Made by a program: the position numbers and the translations under genes. From JAGOPY01 sp964619555 (GTDB lineage Bacteria; Bacteroidota; Bacteroidia; Bacteroidales; JAGOPY01): 64,000 bases of DNA. This document shows, piece by piece, positions 1-8,406 of this stretch. Position 1 is the first letter of the stretch; each line of letters starts with the position of its first letter. The stretch covers positions 248,001-312,000 of the forward strand of contig CAZUDV010000003.1 in assembly GCA_964619555.1 (NCBI GenBank). The letters are read 5' to 3'. The notes below the pieces were generated by a model. It made no database searches. It was not told the origin of the DNA and saw nothing but the letters and a program-made list of their open reading frames with translations.

Positions 1-1
1 A

Positions 2-2260
2 ATTCCACAGCTGGCCATGGCCAGAGCCTTCCGTAATGGCGACTGGCGTTCGGGATATTACCGTGACCAGACCTTCATGTTTGCAACCGGGATGATGTCA
101 CTGGAAGAGTTTTTCGCACAGCTTTACGGAGATACGGATCCTATTTTCAATCCACAGACGGCTGGAAGGGTGATGAACAACCACTTTGCCTCCAGGAGCC
201 TCGATGAAAACGGTGAATGGAAGAACCTGGCGGCCCAGCCCAACTCTTCCGCCGATATCTCTCCTACCGCGGGGCAGATGCCGCGGCTGCTTGGCCTTGC
301 ACTGGCTTCTAAAATTTACCGCCATTTCGGCGCAACGGATCATCATACCCGGTTCTCTGACCGCGGAAATGAAGTCGCTTTCGGTACGATCGGCGATGCC
401 AGTACATCGGAAGGGCATTTCTGGGAATCCATCAATGCGGCCGGCGTGCTGAAAGTGCCAATGGCCATTTCCATCTGGGACGACGGTTACGGCATATCGG
501 TCAGCAAGAAATTTCAGACGACCAAGGAAAACATTTCAGAGATCCTGAAAGGTTTTGAACTCGATGAAAAAGGAAACGGCTACCTGATCTACCGGCTTAA
601 AGGCTGGGACTACCCGGGCCTTTGCCAGGCCTATGCCGAAGGAATTGCCCGTTGCCGTAAAGAACACACACCGGTCATATTCCACGTGGAGGAATGCACC
701 CAACCCCAGGGACATTCTACGTCCGGTTCGCACGAGCGGTACAAATCCCCGGAGCGGTTGTCATGGGAAGAGGAATTCGACGGTATCCGTAAAATGCGGG
801 AATGGATCATTGCTGAAAAATTAGCCGGCCAGGAAGAATTGGATAAAATTGAATCCGAAGCGGCTGAACGGGCAAGGCAGGCAAGGAAGACCGCCTGGAA
901 CAATTTCATGGAACCATTGCGGAAACAACGGGATGAATTTCTCCGGATGGCTGATATCAGCACCTGTAATTGCGCGAAAACGGAAAAAATAGGAGCCATC
1001 AAGGAGGAACTGCGCAATGTCGGCGAGCCGATCTGGAAGGATATCATGTCTTCGGGGAAGCGAATATTGCGGTTGATCTGCGACTCCTGCAGCAACCCTT
1101 CCAATTCGCTGAAAAAAAATATCATGACCTGGCGGGATGTGGCCATGAGGCACAATGAGGAAAGTTACAGTTCATTCGTTTACAGCCAGTCAGCCAAAAG
1201 CGCCCTTAAGATCCCGGAAGTGAAACCCGTATTCGGGGATGAACCGGCACTGGTACCAGGCAGGGAGATATTACGGGACAATTTCGATTACATTCTAGGG
1301 CATTATCCTGAAACGCTGGTTTTTGGCGAAGATGTCGGAAAGATTGGCGGAGTTAACCAGACCATGGAAGGTTTGCAGGCGAAATACGGTGATATGAGGG
1401 TTTCAGACACGGGTATCCGGGAAGCCACGATCATCGGGCAGGGCATTGGCATGGCCATGCGAGGGCTCAGGCCTATCGCGGAGATCCAGTATTTCGACTA
1501 TCTTCTTTACGGTCTCCAGGTCATCAGCGATGACCTGGCCACGCTGCAATACCGCACCCGGGGAGGACAGAAGGCCCCTATGATCATCTCCACCCGCGGC
1601 CACCGCCTGGAAGGGATCTGGCACTCAGGATCAGCCCTGAGCATGGTCATCAACTCCATACGGGGCGTGCATGTGCTCGTGCCGCGAAATATGACGCAAG
1701 CGGCCGGTTTCTACAACACCATCATCCGCTCCGATGAACCGGCGCTTATCATTGAACCACTGAATGCTTACCGGCTCCGGGAACCTAAGCCCCTGAACAC
1801 AGGAGAGTTTACCGTACCGCTCGGGCAACCGGAGATCCTGATCGAAGGTAAGGATATTACGATCGTAACCTATGGTTCCTGTGTCCGGATTGCCGAAGAT
1901 GCCGTAAAACAACTAAAGGATTTCGATATCAGCGCAGAACTGATCGATGTGCAATCCCTGCTCCCGTTCGATATCCATCACACCATTGTCCAATCCCTCA
2001 GGAAAACTAACAAGGTGCTTTTTTTCGATGAAGATGTACCCGGCGGGGCAACGGCCTATATGATGCAAAAAGTACTGGAGGAACAGGGAGGTTATTACTT
2101 CCTGGATACGCAGCCAAGGACACTGGCAGCCAAGGACCACCGCCCGGCCTACAGCACAGATGGAGATTATTTCAGCAATCCGAATGCAGAAGATGTGTTC
2201 GATACGGTATACAATATTATGCACGATGTGAACCCGGTCCGTTATCCTAAAATATTCTGA
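2..2260 (+). CDS. 2-oxoacid dehydrogenase E1, fused alpha and beta subunits (5' partial)
   Basis: Thiamine-diphosphate-dependent E1 of a 2-oxoacid dehydrogenase complex (branched-chain or pyruvate type), which decarboxylates the oxoacid and passes the acyl group to lipoyl-E2. The frame is open to the left edge (codons IPQLA precede the first Met at base 17), so the N-terminus lies outside the window. The alpha half covers about residues 1-330 from that Met and has the TPP-binding stretch GDASTSEGHFWES followed by WDDGYG. The beta half (about 400-747) has FGEDVGKIGGV, the transketolase-like pyrimidine domain with GIREATIIGQGIG, and a transketolase C-terminal domain (ITIVTYGSCV). Alpha-beta fusions are known in Bacteroidota. 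Substrate cannot be decided from sequence alone. The LpxR-like gene follows after 13 bp. Confidence 0.9.
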   Translation: MPQLAMARAFRNGDWRSGYYRDQTFMFATGMMSLEEFFAQLYGDTDPIFNPQTAGRVMNNHFASRSLDENGEWKNLAAQPNSSADISPTAGQMPRLLGLALASKIYRHFGATDHHTRFSDRGNEVAFGTIGDASTSEGHFWESINAAGVLKVPMAISIWDDGYGISVSKKFQTTKENISEILKGFELDEKGNGYLIYRLKGWDYPGLCQAYAEGIARCRKEHTPVIFHVEECTQPQGHSTSGSHERYKSPERLSWEEEFDGIRKMREWIIAEKLAGQEELDKIESEAAERARQARKTAWNNFMEPLRKQRDEFLRMADISTCNCAKTEKIGAIKEELRNVGEPIWKDIMSSGKRILRLICDSCSNPSNSLKKNIMTWRDVAMRHNEESYSSFVYSQSAKSALKIPEVKPVFGDEPALVPGREILRDNFDYILGHYPETLVFGEDVGKIGGVNQTMEGLQAKYGDMRVSDTGIREATIIGQGIGMAMRGLRPIAEIQYFDYLLYGLQVISDDLATLQYRTRGGQKAPMIISTRGHRLEGIWHSGSALSMVINSIRGVHVLVPRNMTQAAGFYNTIIRSDEPALIIEPLNAYRLREPKPLNTGEFTVPLGQPEILIEGKDITIVTYGSCVRIAEDAVKQLKDFDISAELIDVQSLLPFDIHHTIVQSLRKTNKVLFFDEDVPGGATAYMMQKVLEEQGGYYFLDTQPRTLAAKDHRPAYSTDGDYFSNPNAEDVFDTVYNIMHDVNPVRYPKIF

Positions 2261-2273
2261 ATCAGCCGTCCTC

Positions 2274-3545
2274 ATGACAAAGGGGAAATTCTATATATGG
2301 ATTATTCTGATAACAGCATTGCTGGGGGGCTGCCGGCAAAGGCCGGAAAATTCCGCTCCCCTTGCACCATCACCTGGTACTACGGAATTTTCAGGGGCTC
2401 CTGTTGCCCATGCCATGGAAATCCATGCGGAAGAAAAAACTCTTACCAGATTTGCGGAGCATACCATCATTGACCCGGCCGGTCCTTCTTCTGAAACATC
2501 CCATACATCCGAAGTTACTGATTACTACAGGCCCGATGTTTCTTTTAAAAAGCCTATCCCGGTGAGAAAGCCAATGGAATTTCCGGTACATCATGACAGG
2601 AATCAGGGTATCCATGCCGATCCCGTTGACCTTTTAGCTTCCTATGGATTAAAAAAGGGAAGAATTTCCGAAGGGATATGGCTGGTGGCCAATTTCGATA
2701 ATGATTTGCTGAATTACACGGATATTTATTATACCAGCGGGCAGAGCATCGAACTCTTTCATCCGGCATTGATGAATTCCCCCGTTTCACGCCTGCTGCC
2801 CGGGCTTAACAGTTCGGTCAATTTTTACAGCATCAGCCTGGTACAGAACCTGTACACGCCCAAAAAGCTCGATAAGCCGGAGATCAGGTATGGGGACAGG
2901 CCATTTGCGTCCTATCTGTATCTTGGGCACAACCGTTATTCCCTCCATCCCGAAAAAAGGATGCGTCTTATCACCGCCATCAACCTGGGTGTCATCGGGC
3001 CCAATTCAATGGGTGGATGGTCACAGGACCTGATACACGGCGAGGAGCCTGTAGGATGGATTAACCAGGTAGCCAATGATTTGGTGGTCAATTTTGATGC
3101 TCGGATTGAAAAAAGCGTACTTGCAAAAGCAGGATTCGATGTGGCAGTTACCACAGGCGGCCAGGCGGGGACATTGTACGATAACCTGACGGCCGGCCTT
3201 TTTTTACAGATCGGTAAGACCACCAGAAGATATTCATCCATTTTTCAGACTCTGCCCGGCCCGTCGAAGTTGGGTTCCCGGATCCGGTATTATGCCAGCC
3301 TCGACCTTGAAAACAAACTGGTTATTTACGATGCAACCTTGCAGGGAGGGTTGATCAACCGATCCAGCGTATACACCATTGACCCGGATGACATAAGCCG
3401 TTACGTATTAACCGGCCGGCTGGGGCTGGGCATTGGCCTGGGGCGGTACAGCCTGGAACTGGAACAGGTTTTTCTGACCCCCGAATTCGAAGGCGGAAAG
3501 CATCATTTCTGGTTGCGGATCAGCAACATTGTCTTCCTGAATTGA
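2274..3545 (+). CDS. LpxR-like lipid A 3'-O-deacylase family lipoprotein
   Basis: 423 residues, DUF2219/LpxR family, outer-membrane enzymes that remove the 3'-acyloxyacyl group of lipid A. Family hallmarks are visible: FDNDLL (142-146) with YYTSG (152-156), corresponding to the Asn/Asp and Ser of the active site; YGDRPFASYLYLG (206-218); and IGPNSMGGWSQDLIHG (241-256), whose His255 aligns with the catalytic His. The N-terminus is a lipoprotein signal with lipobox LLGGC (Cys20), followed by about 115 low-complexity residues before the barrel. That tether is unusual, since enterobacterial LpxR is about 320 residues with an ordinary signal peptide. Family assignment is strong; activity is inferred. 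Confidence 0.75.
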   Translation: MTKGKFYIWIILITALLGGCRQRPENSAPLAPSPGTTEFSGAPVAHAMEIHAEEKTLTRFAEHTIIDPAGPSSETSHTSEVTDYYRPDVSFKKPIPVRKPMEFPVHHDRNQGIHADPVDLLASYGLKKGRISEGIWLVANFDNDLLNYTDIYYTSGQSIELFHPALMNSPVSRLLPGLNSSVNFYSISLVQNLYTPKKLDKPEIRYGDRPFASYLYLGHNRYSLHPEKRMRLITAINLGVIGPNSMGGWSQDLIHGEEPVGWINQVANDLVVNFDARIEKSVLAKAGFDVAVTTGGQAGTLYDNLTAGLFLQIGKTTRRYSSIFQTLPGPSKLGSRIRYYASLDLENKLVIYDATLQGGLINRSSVYTIDPDDISRYVLTGRLGLGIGLGRYSLELEQVFLTPEFEGGKHHFWLRISNIVFLN

Positions 3546-3556
3546 TAACTTCATCC

Positions 3557-3564
3557 TAATTTTG
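3557..3564 (+). promoter_or_regulatory. Bacteroidota -7 promoter element TAATTTTG
   Basis: Matches TAnnTTTG. A second match, TAAATTTG, lies at 3570-3577. It sits between the stop of the LpxR-like gene and the ATG at 3595, which supports that ATG over an upstream TTG inside the element. Confidence 0.5.
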
Positions 3565-3594
3565 CAGGATAAATTTGTTTGCACCTTAATTTCA

Positions 3595-4164
3595 ATGCAC
3601 GACATCGAACCATATTATTCATGGAGGCATATGTATATTGCTTCAGAGGATAAAAAATCCCCATTTTACGGGAGGCAGTATTCCGAGTTTGAATTTACCC
3701 ACGCTGTGTATAATTACCTCATTCATCCTCAATGGGATGAAATGGGATCGGCTACTTTGTACCTGAAGGTGCTTTACGCCAATTATGAGAGCGGATTTGC
3801 CGTCATCGAACTCATCGGGGAATGGAATGATGCCCTTTACAACGATATTATGTACCTGAAAAGGGAGATCATAGATACTATGATTCCTCAGCATATCAAC
3901 AAGTTCATCCTCATCGGGGAAAATGTCTTTAATTTTCATTATTCGGAAGATGATTACTACCAGGAGTGGTTCGACGACATAGAAGATGGCTGGATTGTAG
4001 GATTGAATTTCCGGGAACATGTCATCCGGGAATTCCAGAAAGCCCGGCTGGATTACTACATCGCTTTTGGAGGAAAATTTGACCATTTCAACTGGCGCGG
4101 ATTTGACCCGAACCAATTATTCAAGTCCATCGAGCAGCAAATGATGAGGAGGCTGAATCCATGA
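3595..4164 (+). CDS. Conserved Bacteroidota protein of unknown function, 189 aa
   Basis: A soluble acidic protein beginning MHDIEPYYSWRHMYIAS, rich in aromatic residues (WRH, PQWDEMGS, EWFDDIED). I recognise the general sequence as a small protein conserved in Bacteroidota but know no function for it. There is no signal peptide or membrane segment. The ATG at 3595 is preferred because the alternative upstream TTG overlaps a -7 promoter element. The stop overlaps the start of the acylphosphatase gene by 4 bases (ATGA), so the two are probably co-translated. Its role is unknown. Confidence 0.75.
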   Translation: MHDIEPYYSWRHMYIASEDKKSPFYGRQYSEFEFTHAVYNYLIHPQWDEMGSATLYLKVLYANYESGFAVIELIGEWNDALYNDIMYLKREIIDTMIPQHINKFILIGENVFNFHYSEDDYYQEWFDDIEDGWIVGLNFREHVIREFQKARLDYYIAFGGKFDHFNWRGFDPNQLFKSIEQQMMRRLNP

Positions 4165-4430
4165 AACCAGCGAAAAGTATAACGATCTACGGTAAAGTTC
4201 AGAATGTCGGGTTCCGGTATTATACACTCAAAACCGCTGTTCAGTTCCATATCAAAGGATGGGTGAGGAACCGGGCCGATGGCAGTGTATACATCGAAGC
4301 GGAAGGAGACTCCATCGACCTGGAAACGTTTGCCGACTGGTGCCGCCGCGGACCGCAGTGGGCCAGGGTTGACCGTATTGAAATACAGGACATCCCCTAC
4401 ACAGGATTTGTCGATTTTAAGGTCAGGTAG
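4161..4430 (+). CDS. acyP: Acylphosphatase
   Basis: 89 residues, normal length for the family, which hydrolyses carboxyl-phosphate bonds such as acetyl phosphate or 1,3-bisphosphoglycerate. The signature is at 10-19 as GKVQNVGFRY (consensus GxVQGVxFR), with the phosphate-binding loop and catalytic Arg19; the catalytic Asn is in GWVRNRADGSV (33-43). The Gly-to-Asn change in VQNV is conservative for the loop. It overlaps the upstream gene by 4 bases and is convergent with mnmD, whose stop abuts directly. Confidence 0.92.
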   Translation: MKPAKSITIYGKVQNVGFRYYTLKTAVQFHIKGWVRNRADGSVYIEAEGDSIDLETFADWCRRGPQWARVDRIEIQDIPYTGFVDFKVR

Positions 4431-5120
4431 TCAAGTTACCTTCGAGGCTCTTAAAATCTCCCGTTTTCCGGGTGGACCTGGTAGTTTTTCGATTGCAAAG
4501 CCAGCAGCCTTCAGATTTCGCTTCACAGCCCCCTTGGTGGAATAAGTCACCAGGATTCCGCCTGGCTTCATCCATTCATGCAGCATCATAAATACCCCGG
4601 AACTCCATAACTCAGGCTGGACATCGGGTCCGAAAGCATCGAAATAGACAAGGTCGTACACCCCAGGCTCTGATTTGCAGTCAAAGAGGTCTGAATCGAT
4701 TTTCATCAGGTTAAAATGCCGGCTGACCGTCACCCATTCATCCCATGGAGCCTTAATTATTTTCCTATACCTGTTTTCTGCCTGCCGGGAATTCAGGAAC
4801 CCGGCATAATTCAACTGTAGAGCCATCTTTTCCGGTAACGGATATTTTTCAACGGTGGAATAGGATATACCGGAATGGTTTTCTTCCGCGTAAAGGCAGG
4901 TGAGCAAGGCGTTCAAGCCTGTGCCAAATCCAACCTCCAGGATCCTGGCCGGTTGGGTATGCTCAGGCAGGCACCTGAGCCCGGTATGGATGAAGATATG
5001 CAACGATTCGGTCACGGCACCGAAAACCGAATGAAAATGCTCATTCAGCTCCGGAACGTACAACGTATGCGAACCATCGGAGGTGGTCCTGATTTCGATC
5101 CGGCGGCTGTGTTGATCCAT
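4431..5120 (-). CDS. mnmD: tRNA 5-methylaminomethyl-2-thiouridine-forming methyltransferase MnmD
   Basis: 229 residues, stand-alone methyltransferase corresponding to the N-terminal half of MnmC (DUF752). It uses S-adenosylmethionine to methylate the wobble uridine side chain of tRNA. The N-terminal strand pair ends in FHSVFGAVTES; the SAM motif I is ILEVGFGTGLNAL (about 60-72); the catalytic-site strand is YDLVYFDAFGPDVQPELW (about 160-177), typical of the DUF752 family (FDaF.P...p.lW); and the C-terminus has GGILVTYSTKGAVKRNL. It starts 5 bp after the stop of the upstream lipoprotein gene, so both are likely in one transcript, though functionally unrelated. Confidence 0.9.
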   Translation of the reverse strand: MDQHSRRIEIRTTSDGSHTLYVPELNEHFHSVFGAVTESLHIFIHTGLRCLPEHTQPARILEVGFGTGLNALLTCLYAEENHSGISYSTVEKYPLPEKMALQLNYAGFLNSRQAENRYRKIIKAPWDEWVTVSRHFNLMKIDSDLFDCKSEPGVYDLVYFDAFGPDVQPELWSSGVFMMLHEWMKPGGILVTYSTKGAVKRNLKAAGFAIEKLPGPPGKREILRASKVT

Positions 5121-5125
5121 GGGAT

Positions 5126-6406
5126 TTATTTATTGTAAACGATCTGGAAATCCAGGACCGGTTCATCGAACCCGAGCGTGCCTAGCGAAGCGGAAGTTGC
5201 CCCCCTGAACCGTTCCAATTGGGAACCGCTTATAAAAAACAGGACGTCTGACAGCGGATCATACCGGCCATGCGAAAAAGTCCGGGGCAGGTAAACCGAC
5301 AATGAATTGGCCTGGTAATCGTACCGGAGCACCTGCTGGTCCGTGCAGATCAGAAATTCCCCCGGGGAGAACTCCAATCCGGAAAGGATCAGTTGGGGTG
5401 CATATGATGTCAGGTTTGTCATGACCATTTCTTCAGGATCGAACACATCAATTCCATTATGGCCTTCCGATTCGGTGAAAATGATAGCTTTTTCATCTTC
5501 CGCAAAAATAATCTTAATATCGTCGGCCAGGTTTTTCTGAATCCTGAGCTGTCCGGAGGACCTGTAATAAACATTGAAAAAACGGTAACTCCCGCTCAGG
5601 GAAACAACTTCGGCGAACAAATACTGATCGCTTACGGCCATGCAATCCATGGTATAGCCTTCCTGGACGGTCGTCCGAAGAATGATTTGACCGCTCTCAT
5701 TCAGGATTCCCGCATCCCCGTTAGCCGTTGAAAAAAACAACTGGTCCCCGGAAATGATCTCTGTGAAATAAGGCCTGGGCAATTGGGCCGGAAATTCCCA
5801 CAGGTCTTCAAAAGTGACCGTTGATAACGAACGCATCATCGATGGCTCAGGCGTTATCAAATAAAATTGTTCCCAAAGCGAATGGACAGACGAAAGAAGA
5901 AAACCTTCCGGAATAGTATAAACCGTGTCGAGAACAAGATCGGGAGATAATCGTCTGATACGGGTCTCGAAAGGCAGCGAAGCTGTGACAGCTATGTATC
6001 CGATCAGGCTTCTGGGCACCTCATTCAGGAAAATTTCCCGGTATGAATTCGTGATATTGTAGTAATCCGATGCCGTGACCTTAATCCGGTAAGTACCGCT
6101 TTCAATCGATTTATCCGAAAGATCAAGATAGGAGATCACGTCAAAATTGGTAGTATCAGGATAAAAAAAGCCGCCGGAAGCGACAGGAACATTCTGATCA
6201 TCCAGCAGGGACACTTCCACCACTGAAATATTCGTTTCGTCGGTCACTTCAGCCGTGACTTTAACAGTATCCGGGAGAAAAAAAGATTCATTATCCGCCG
6301 GCGCTGTAATCGTGATCACCGGAGGCAGGGAATCTTCCTCTTCATTACAGGTCACCGTGGCCAAAAGGCAGGTAGTCAGGCAGATTATAACAGACAACTG
6401 TTTCAT
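5126..6406 (-). CDS. Lipoprotein with Ig-like domain and predicted beta-rich repeat body
   Basis: 426 residues. Lipoprotein signal with lipobox ATVTC (Cys20) followed by an acidic EEEDS stretch. Residues about 28-110 look like a bacterial Ig-like domain (PPVITITAPADNESF... SYLDLSD). The remaining 300 residues are a series of short beta-strands with periodic hydrophobic pairs, suggesting a beta-propeller, but no named repeat is obvious. Probably surface or periplasmic; function unknown. Its -7 promoter element ends only 4 bp before the ATG, so the transcript is nearly leaderless. mnmD follows after 5 bp. Confidence 0.75.
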   Translation of the reverse strand: MKQLSVIICLTTCLLATVTCNEEEDSLPPVITITAPADNESFFLPDTVKVTAEVTDETNISVVEVSLLDDQNVPVASGGFFYPDTTNFDVISYLDLSDKSIESGTYRIKVTASDYYNITNSYREIFLNEVPRSLIGYIAVTASLPFETRIRRLSPDLVLDTVYTIPEGFLLSSVHSLWEQFYLITPEPSMMRSLSTVTFEDLWEFPAQLPRPYFTEIISGDQLFFSTANGDAGILNESGQIILRTTVQEGYTMDCMAVSDQYLFAEVVSLSGSYRFFNVYYRSSGQLRIQKNLADDIKIIFAEDEKAIIFTESEGHNGIDVFDPEEMVMTNLTSYAPQLILSGLEFSPGEFLICTDQQVLRYDYQANSLSVYLPRTFSHGRYDPLSDVLFFISGSQLERFRGATSASLGTLGFDEPVLDFQIVYNK

Positions 6407-6410
6407 ATCG

Positions 6411-6418
6411 CAAATTTA
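6411..6418 (-). promoter_or_regulatory. Bacteroidota -7 promoter element (TAAATTTG on minus strand)
   Basis: Exact TAnnTTTG match 4 bp upstream of the ATG of the Ig-like lipoprotein, implying a 5' leader of about 0-3 nt. Confidence 0.55.
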
Positions 6419-6508
6419 ATTATATAAACAGGATGTGACCCCTCCTTGCCAGACAATCCGTGAATGTTTTCTACTTTAGCGAAGAATATAAATTACTTGG
6501 CGATAACT

Positions 6509-7219
6509 ATGATCAGAGACATCCCTGTTGAGAATATCCTCTTCCTGGATATCGAAACCATTCCGGCATCCCCGTCCTATGAAGACGTACCGGAATTATT
6601 CAAACGGCTGTGGGATAAGAAGGCTGATAACATTAAAAGAAACGAAAACGACACTCCTGGGAGCCTCTATCCCAGGGCGGGGATATATGCGGAATTTGGA
6701 AAAGTCATTTGCATTTCGGCCGGGTATTTCAGAAATAAAGAGTTCAGGATCAAGTCCTTTTACGGAGATGACGAAACTGTGTTGCTGGGCAGGTTCTGCC
6801 AGATGCTGAATTCTCATTTCAGTTCCAGCGATAAATTCCTCTGCGCCCATAATGGCAAAGAATTCGATTTCCCATTCCTGGCACGCAGGATTCTGATCCA
6901 GGGCCTGAAATTACCGTTTATTTTGGATACGGCAGGGCGAAAGCCCTGGGAAGTTCAGCATCTGGACACCATGGAGCTGTGGAAATTCGGAGATTACAAA
7001 CACTATACATCGCTGGAACTGCTGGCAGCGGTTTTCGATATCCCCACGCCCAAGGATGATATCAGCGGCGCTGACATTCACAGGGTTTACTGGCAGGAGC
7101 ATGATCTGGAAAGGATCCGGACCTATTGCCAGAAGGATGTACTGACCGTGGCCAGGTTATTTCTGGCTTACCAGCAGCAACCCGGAATTTCCGATGAACA
7201 AGTCATGTTGATTGATTAA
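6509..7219 (+). CDS. Predicted 3'-5' exonuclease, PolB-like (DNA_pol_B_exo2)
   Basis: 236 residues from ATG 6509. DEDDy-type exonuclease fold related to the proofreading domain of family B DNA polymerases. Exo I is LFLDIETIPA (DxE), Exo II is HNGKEFDFPFLARR, and Exo III is YCQKDVLTVARL (YxxxD). Length fits the stand-alone family, so it probably acts in DNA repair or RNA/DNA turnover in the cytoplasm. An upstream ATG at 6464 would add 15 residues, but the conserved region begins MIRDIPVENILFLDIE, so the later start is chosen. No functional link to neighbours is visible. Confidence 0.85.
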   Translation: MIRDIPVENILFLDIETIPASPSYEDVPELFKRLWDKKADNIKRNENDTPGSLYPRAGIYAEFGKVICISAGYFRNKEFRIKSFYGDDETVLLGRFCQMLNSHFSSSDKFLCAHNGKEFDFPFLARRILIQGLKLPFILDTAGRKPWEVQHLDTMELWKFGDYKHYTSLELLAAVFDIPTPKDDISGADIHRVYWQEHDLERIRTYCQKDVLTVARLFLAYQQQPGISDEQVMLID

Positions 7220-7326
7220 AGATGTACGAATAAGCTGCATTCATACAACTTCATATTGACAATGACTTTTAAAGACAGTATTTTTATACCTGTTTTCATC
7301 CAGGTCTATTAACCAAATTCAAGATT

Positions 7327-8079
7327 ATGAAAAAGTTTATTTTGTGTTTGCTTGTAGTCTTATTGGGAATTTCATATACGGCCAATTCCCAGACTTTCAC
7401 TCCAAATGATGTACCAGGGGGCAAAGCCTCGCCCGGCACTGGTATTTTGGTACCACCCGGTACAAGGGAATATAGCCCCACCAATTGTGACGACCTTACT
7501 CAACCCATTTCAATTCAACTGGGCCTGGCTTCCGGCTCGCCCGGATCACCGGAAAGAGTAGGAATTCAGAATTCCAGGATGTTCAGGGACGGTATCCCGT
7601 CAACCTGTGCAGGCAAACCCTATCCTGATGGGCCTTATTCCGGCACATTTGGATATCATGCCATTCAATTCTCCAATTGCAGTGACGGCCCTGTGTGTAT
7701 AACCATCAACGTCTACGCCGACGGCGGATCGAATCCCTGCAGCACAGGCTATAATTCTTTTACGATGGTATACCAGTCACCGGATGGATTGGACCCTGAA
7801 CCCTATGATCCAAATGACCTGTCTGTCAACTTCATCGGAGATGTTGGCAGTTCCGGGACTGAGACCTTCAGTGTAACCGTAGATCCAGGGTTCTTTGAGG
7901 TTGTGTTTACCAATGTGTATTCCCTTTCCCAGTGTGATGTTTCCTTCAACATTACGGTTCCCACTGGTGATGAAGGCGCGATCAATTGCACTTGTGCCGA
8001 AGTACCTGTCGCAAACTGGGCATTGATACTTGGGGCTATTGCCATTGCATTGCTGACCGTGATCCGTTTCCGCAGATAA
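7327..8079 (+). CDS. Secreted protein with IPTL-CTERM-like C-terminal sorting signal
   Basis: 250 residues. N-terminal signal peptide (MKKFILCLLVVLLGISYTANSQ). The middle is Pro/Gly/Ser-rich with paired cysteines and predicted beta structure. The last 26 residues form a tripartite signal: EVPVANWA, a hydrophobic stretch (ALILGAIAIALL) and the basic end RFRR. This resembles the IPTL-CTERM/PEP-CTERM class recognised by exosortase-like transpeptidases, with VP..NW in place of IPTL. Cysteines precede it (INCTCAEVP). Probably a processed cell-surface protein; the body has no recognised domain. It is followed by a strong terminator hairpin. Confidence 0.75.
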   Translation: MKKFILCLLVVLLGISYTANSQTFTPNDVPGGKASPGTGILVPPGTREYSPTNCDDLTQPISIQLGLASGSPGSPERVGIQNSRMFRDGIPSTCAGKPYPDGPYSGTFGYHAIQFSNCSDGPVCITINVYADGGSNPCSTGYNSFTMVYQSPDGLDPEPYDPNDLSVNFIGDVGSSGTETFSVTVDPGFFEVVFTNVYSLSQCDVSFNITVPTGDEGAINCTCAEVPVANWALILGAIAIALLTVIRFRR

Positions 8080-8121
8080 TATCCGTGTAATTGACGGATG
8101 ATATGCAGGTATTATATTTAA

Positions 8122-8166
8122 GGGGCTGTCTCGAAAATCTTAAAATCTGGGCAGCCTCTTTTTTTT
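8122..8166 (+). terminator. Intrinsic terminator after the CTERM-like protein gene
   Basis: Stem GGGGCTGTC (8122-8130) pairs with GGCAGCCTC (8150-8158), 9 bp including two G-U pairs, with a 19-nt loop, followed by eight T residues (8159-8166). Confidence 0.8.
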
Positions 8167-8370
8167 ATTGCCACCCCTTCCCTTCAGCTCTTCCTTATAT
8201 TTGTCCTTCAACCCGAAACACCTTTGATATGTTCCAGCATCTTTATACATCCTGAGCCAGGAAAGGCAAATCAATCCTGCTTTCTTCAAAAGGATGCAGT
8301 TTATGAAATCTTTTCTGATCAGGATAAAAATTTAGTTTAAAAAAGCTGCTGTCCCCCTTCATCTAAATTC

Positions 8371-8378
8371 TATTTTTG
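8371..8378 (+). promoter_or_regulatory. Bacteroidota -7 promoter element TATTTTTG
   Basis: TAnnTTTG match 28 bp before the ATG at 8407. Confidence 0.55.
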
Positions 8379-8406
8379 CAAAGCATAATTCTTACGATAT
8401 CAACGC

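Larger units (their letters stand above)
8080..8406. other. Intergenic gap, 327 bp
   Basis: Contains an intrinsic terminator at 8122-8166 and the -7 promoter of the next gene at 8371-8378. Between 8167 and 8370 I see no ORF, RNA gene or repeat with confidence. Confidence 0.7.

Noticed and set aside
631..1155. Antisense ORF of 174 codons in the E1 gene
   Set aside because: It has no recognisable domain and lies fully within a strongly supported gene on the other strand.
8121..8166. GGGGCTGTCTC resembles the terminal sequence of some insertion sequences
   Set aside because: It pairs perfectly as a terminator stem with a T-run, there is no matching second end and no transposase ORF nearby.
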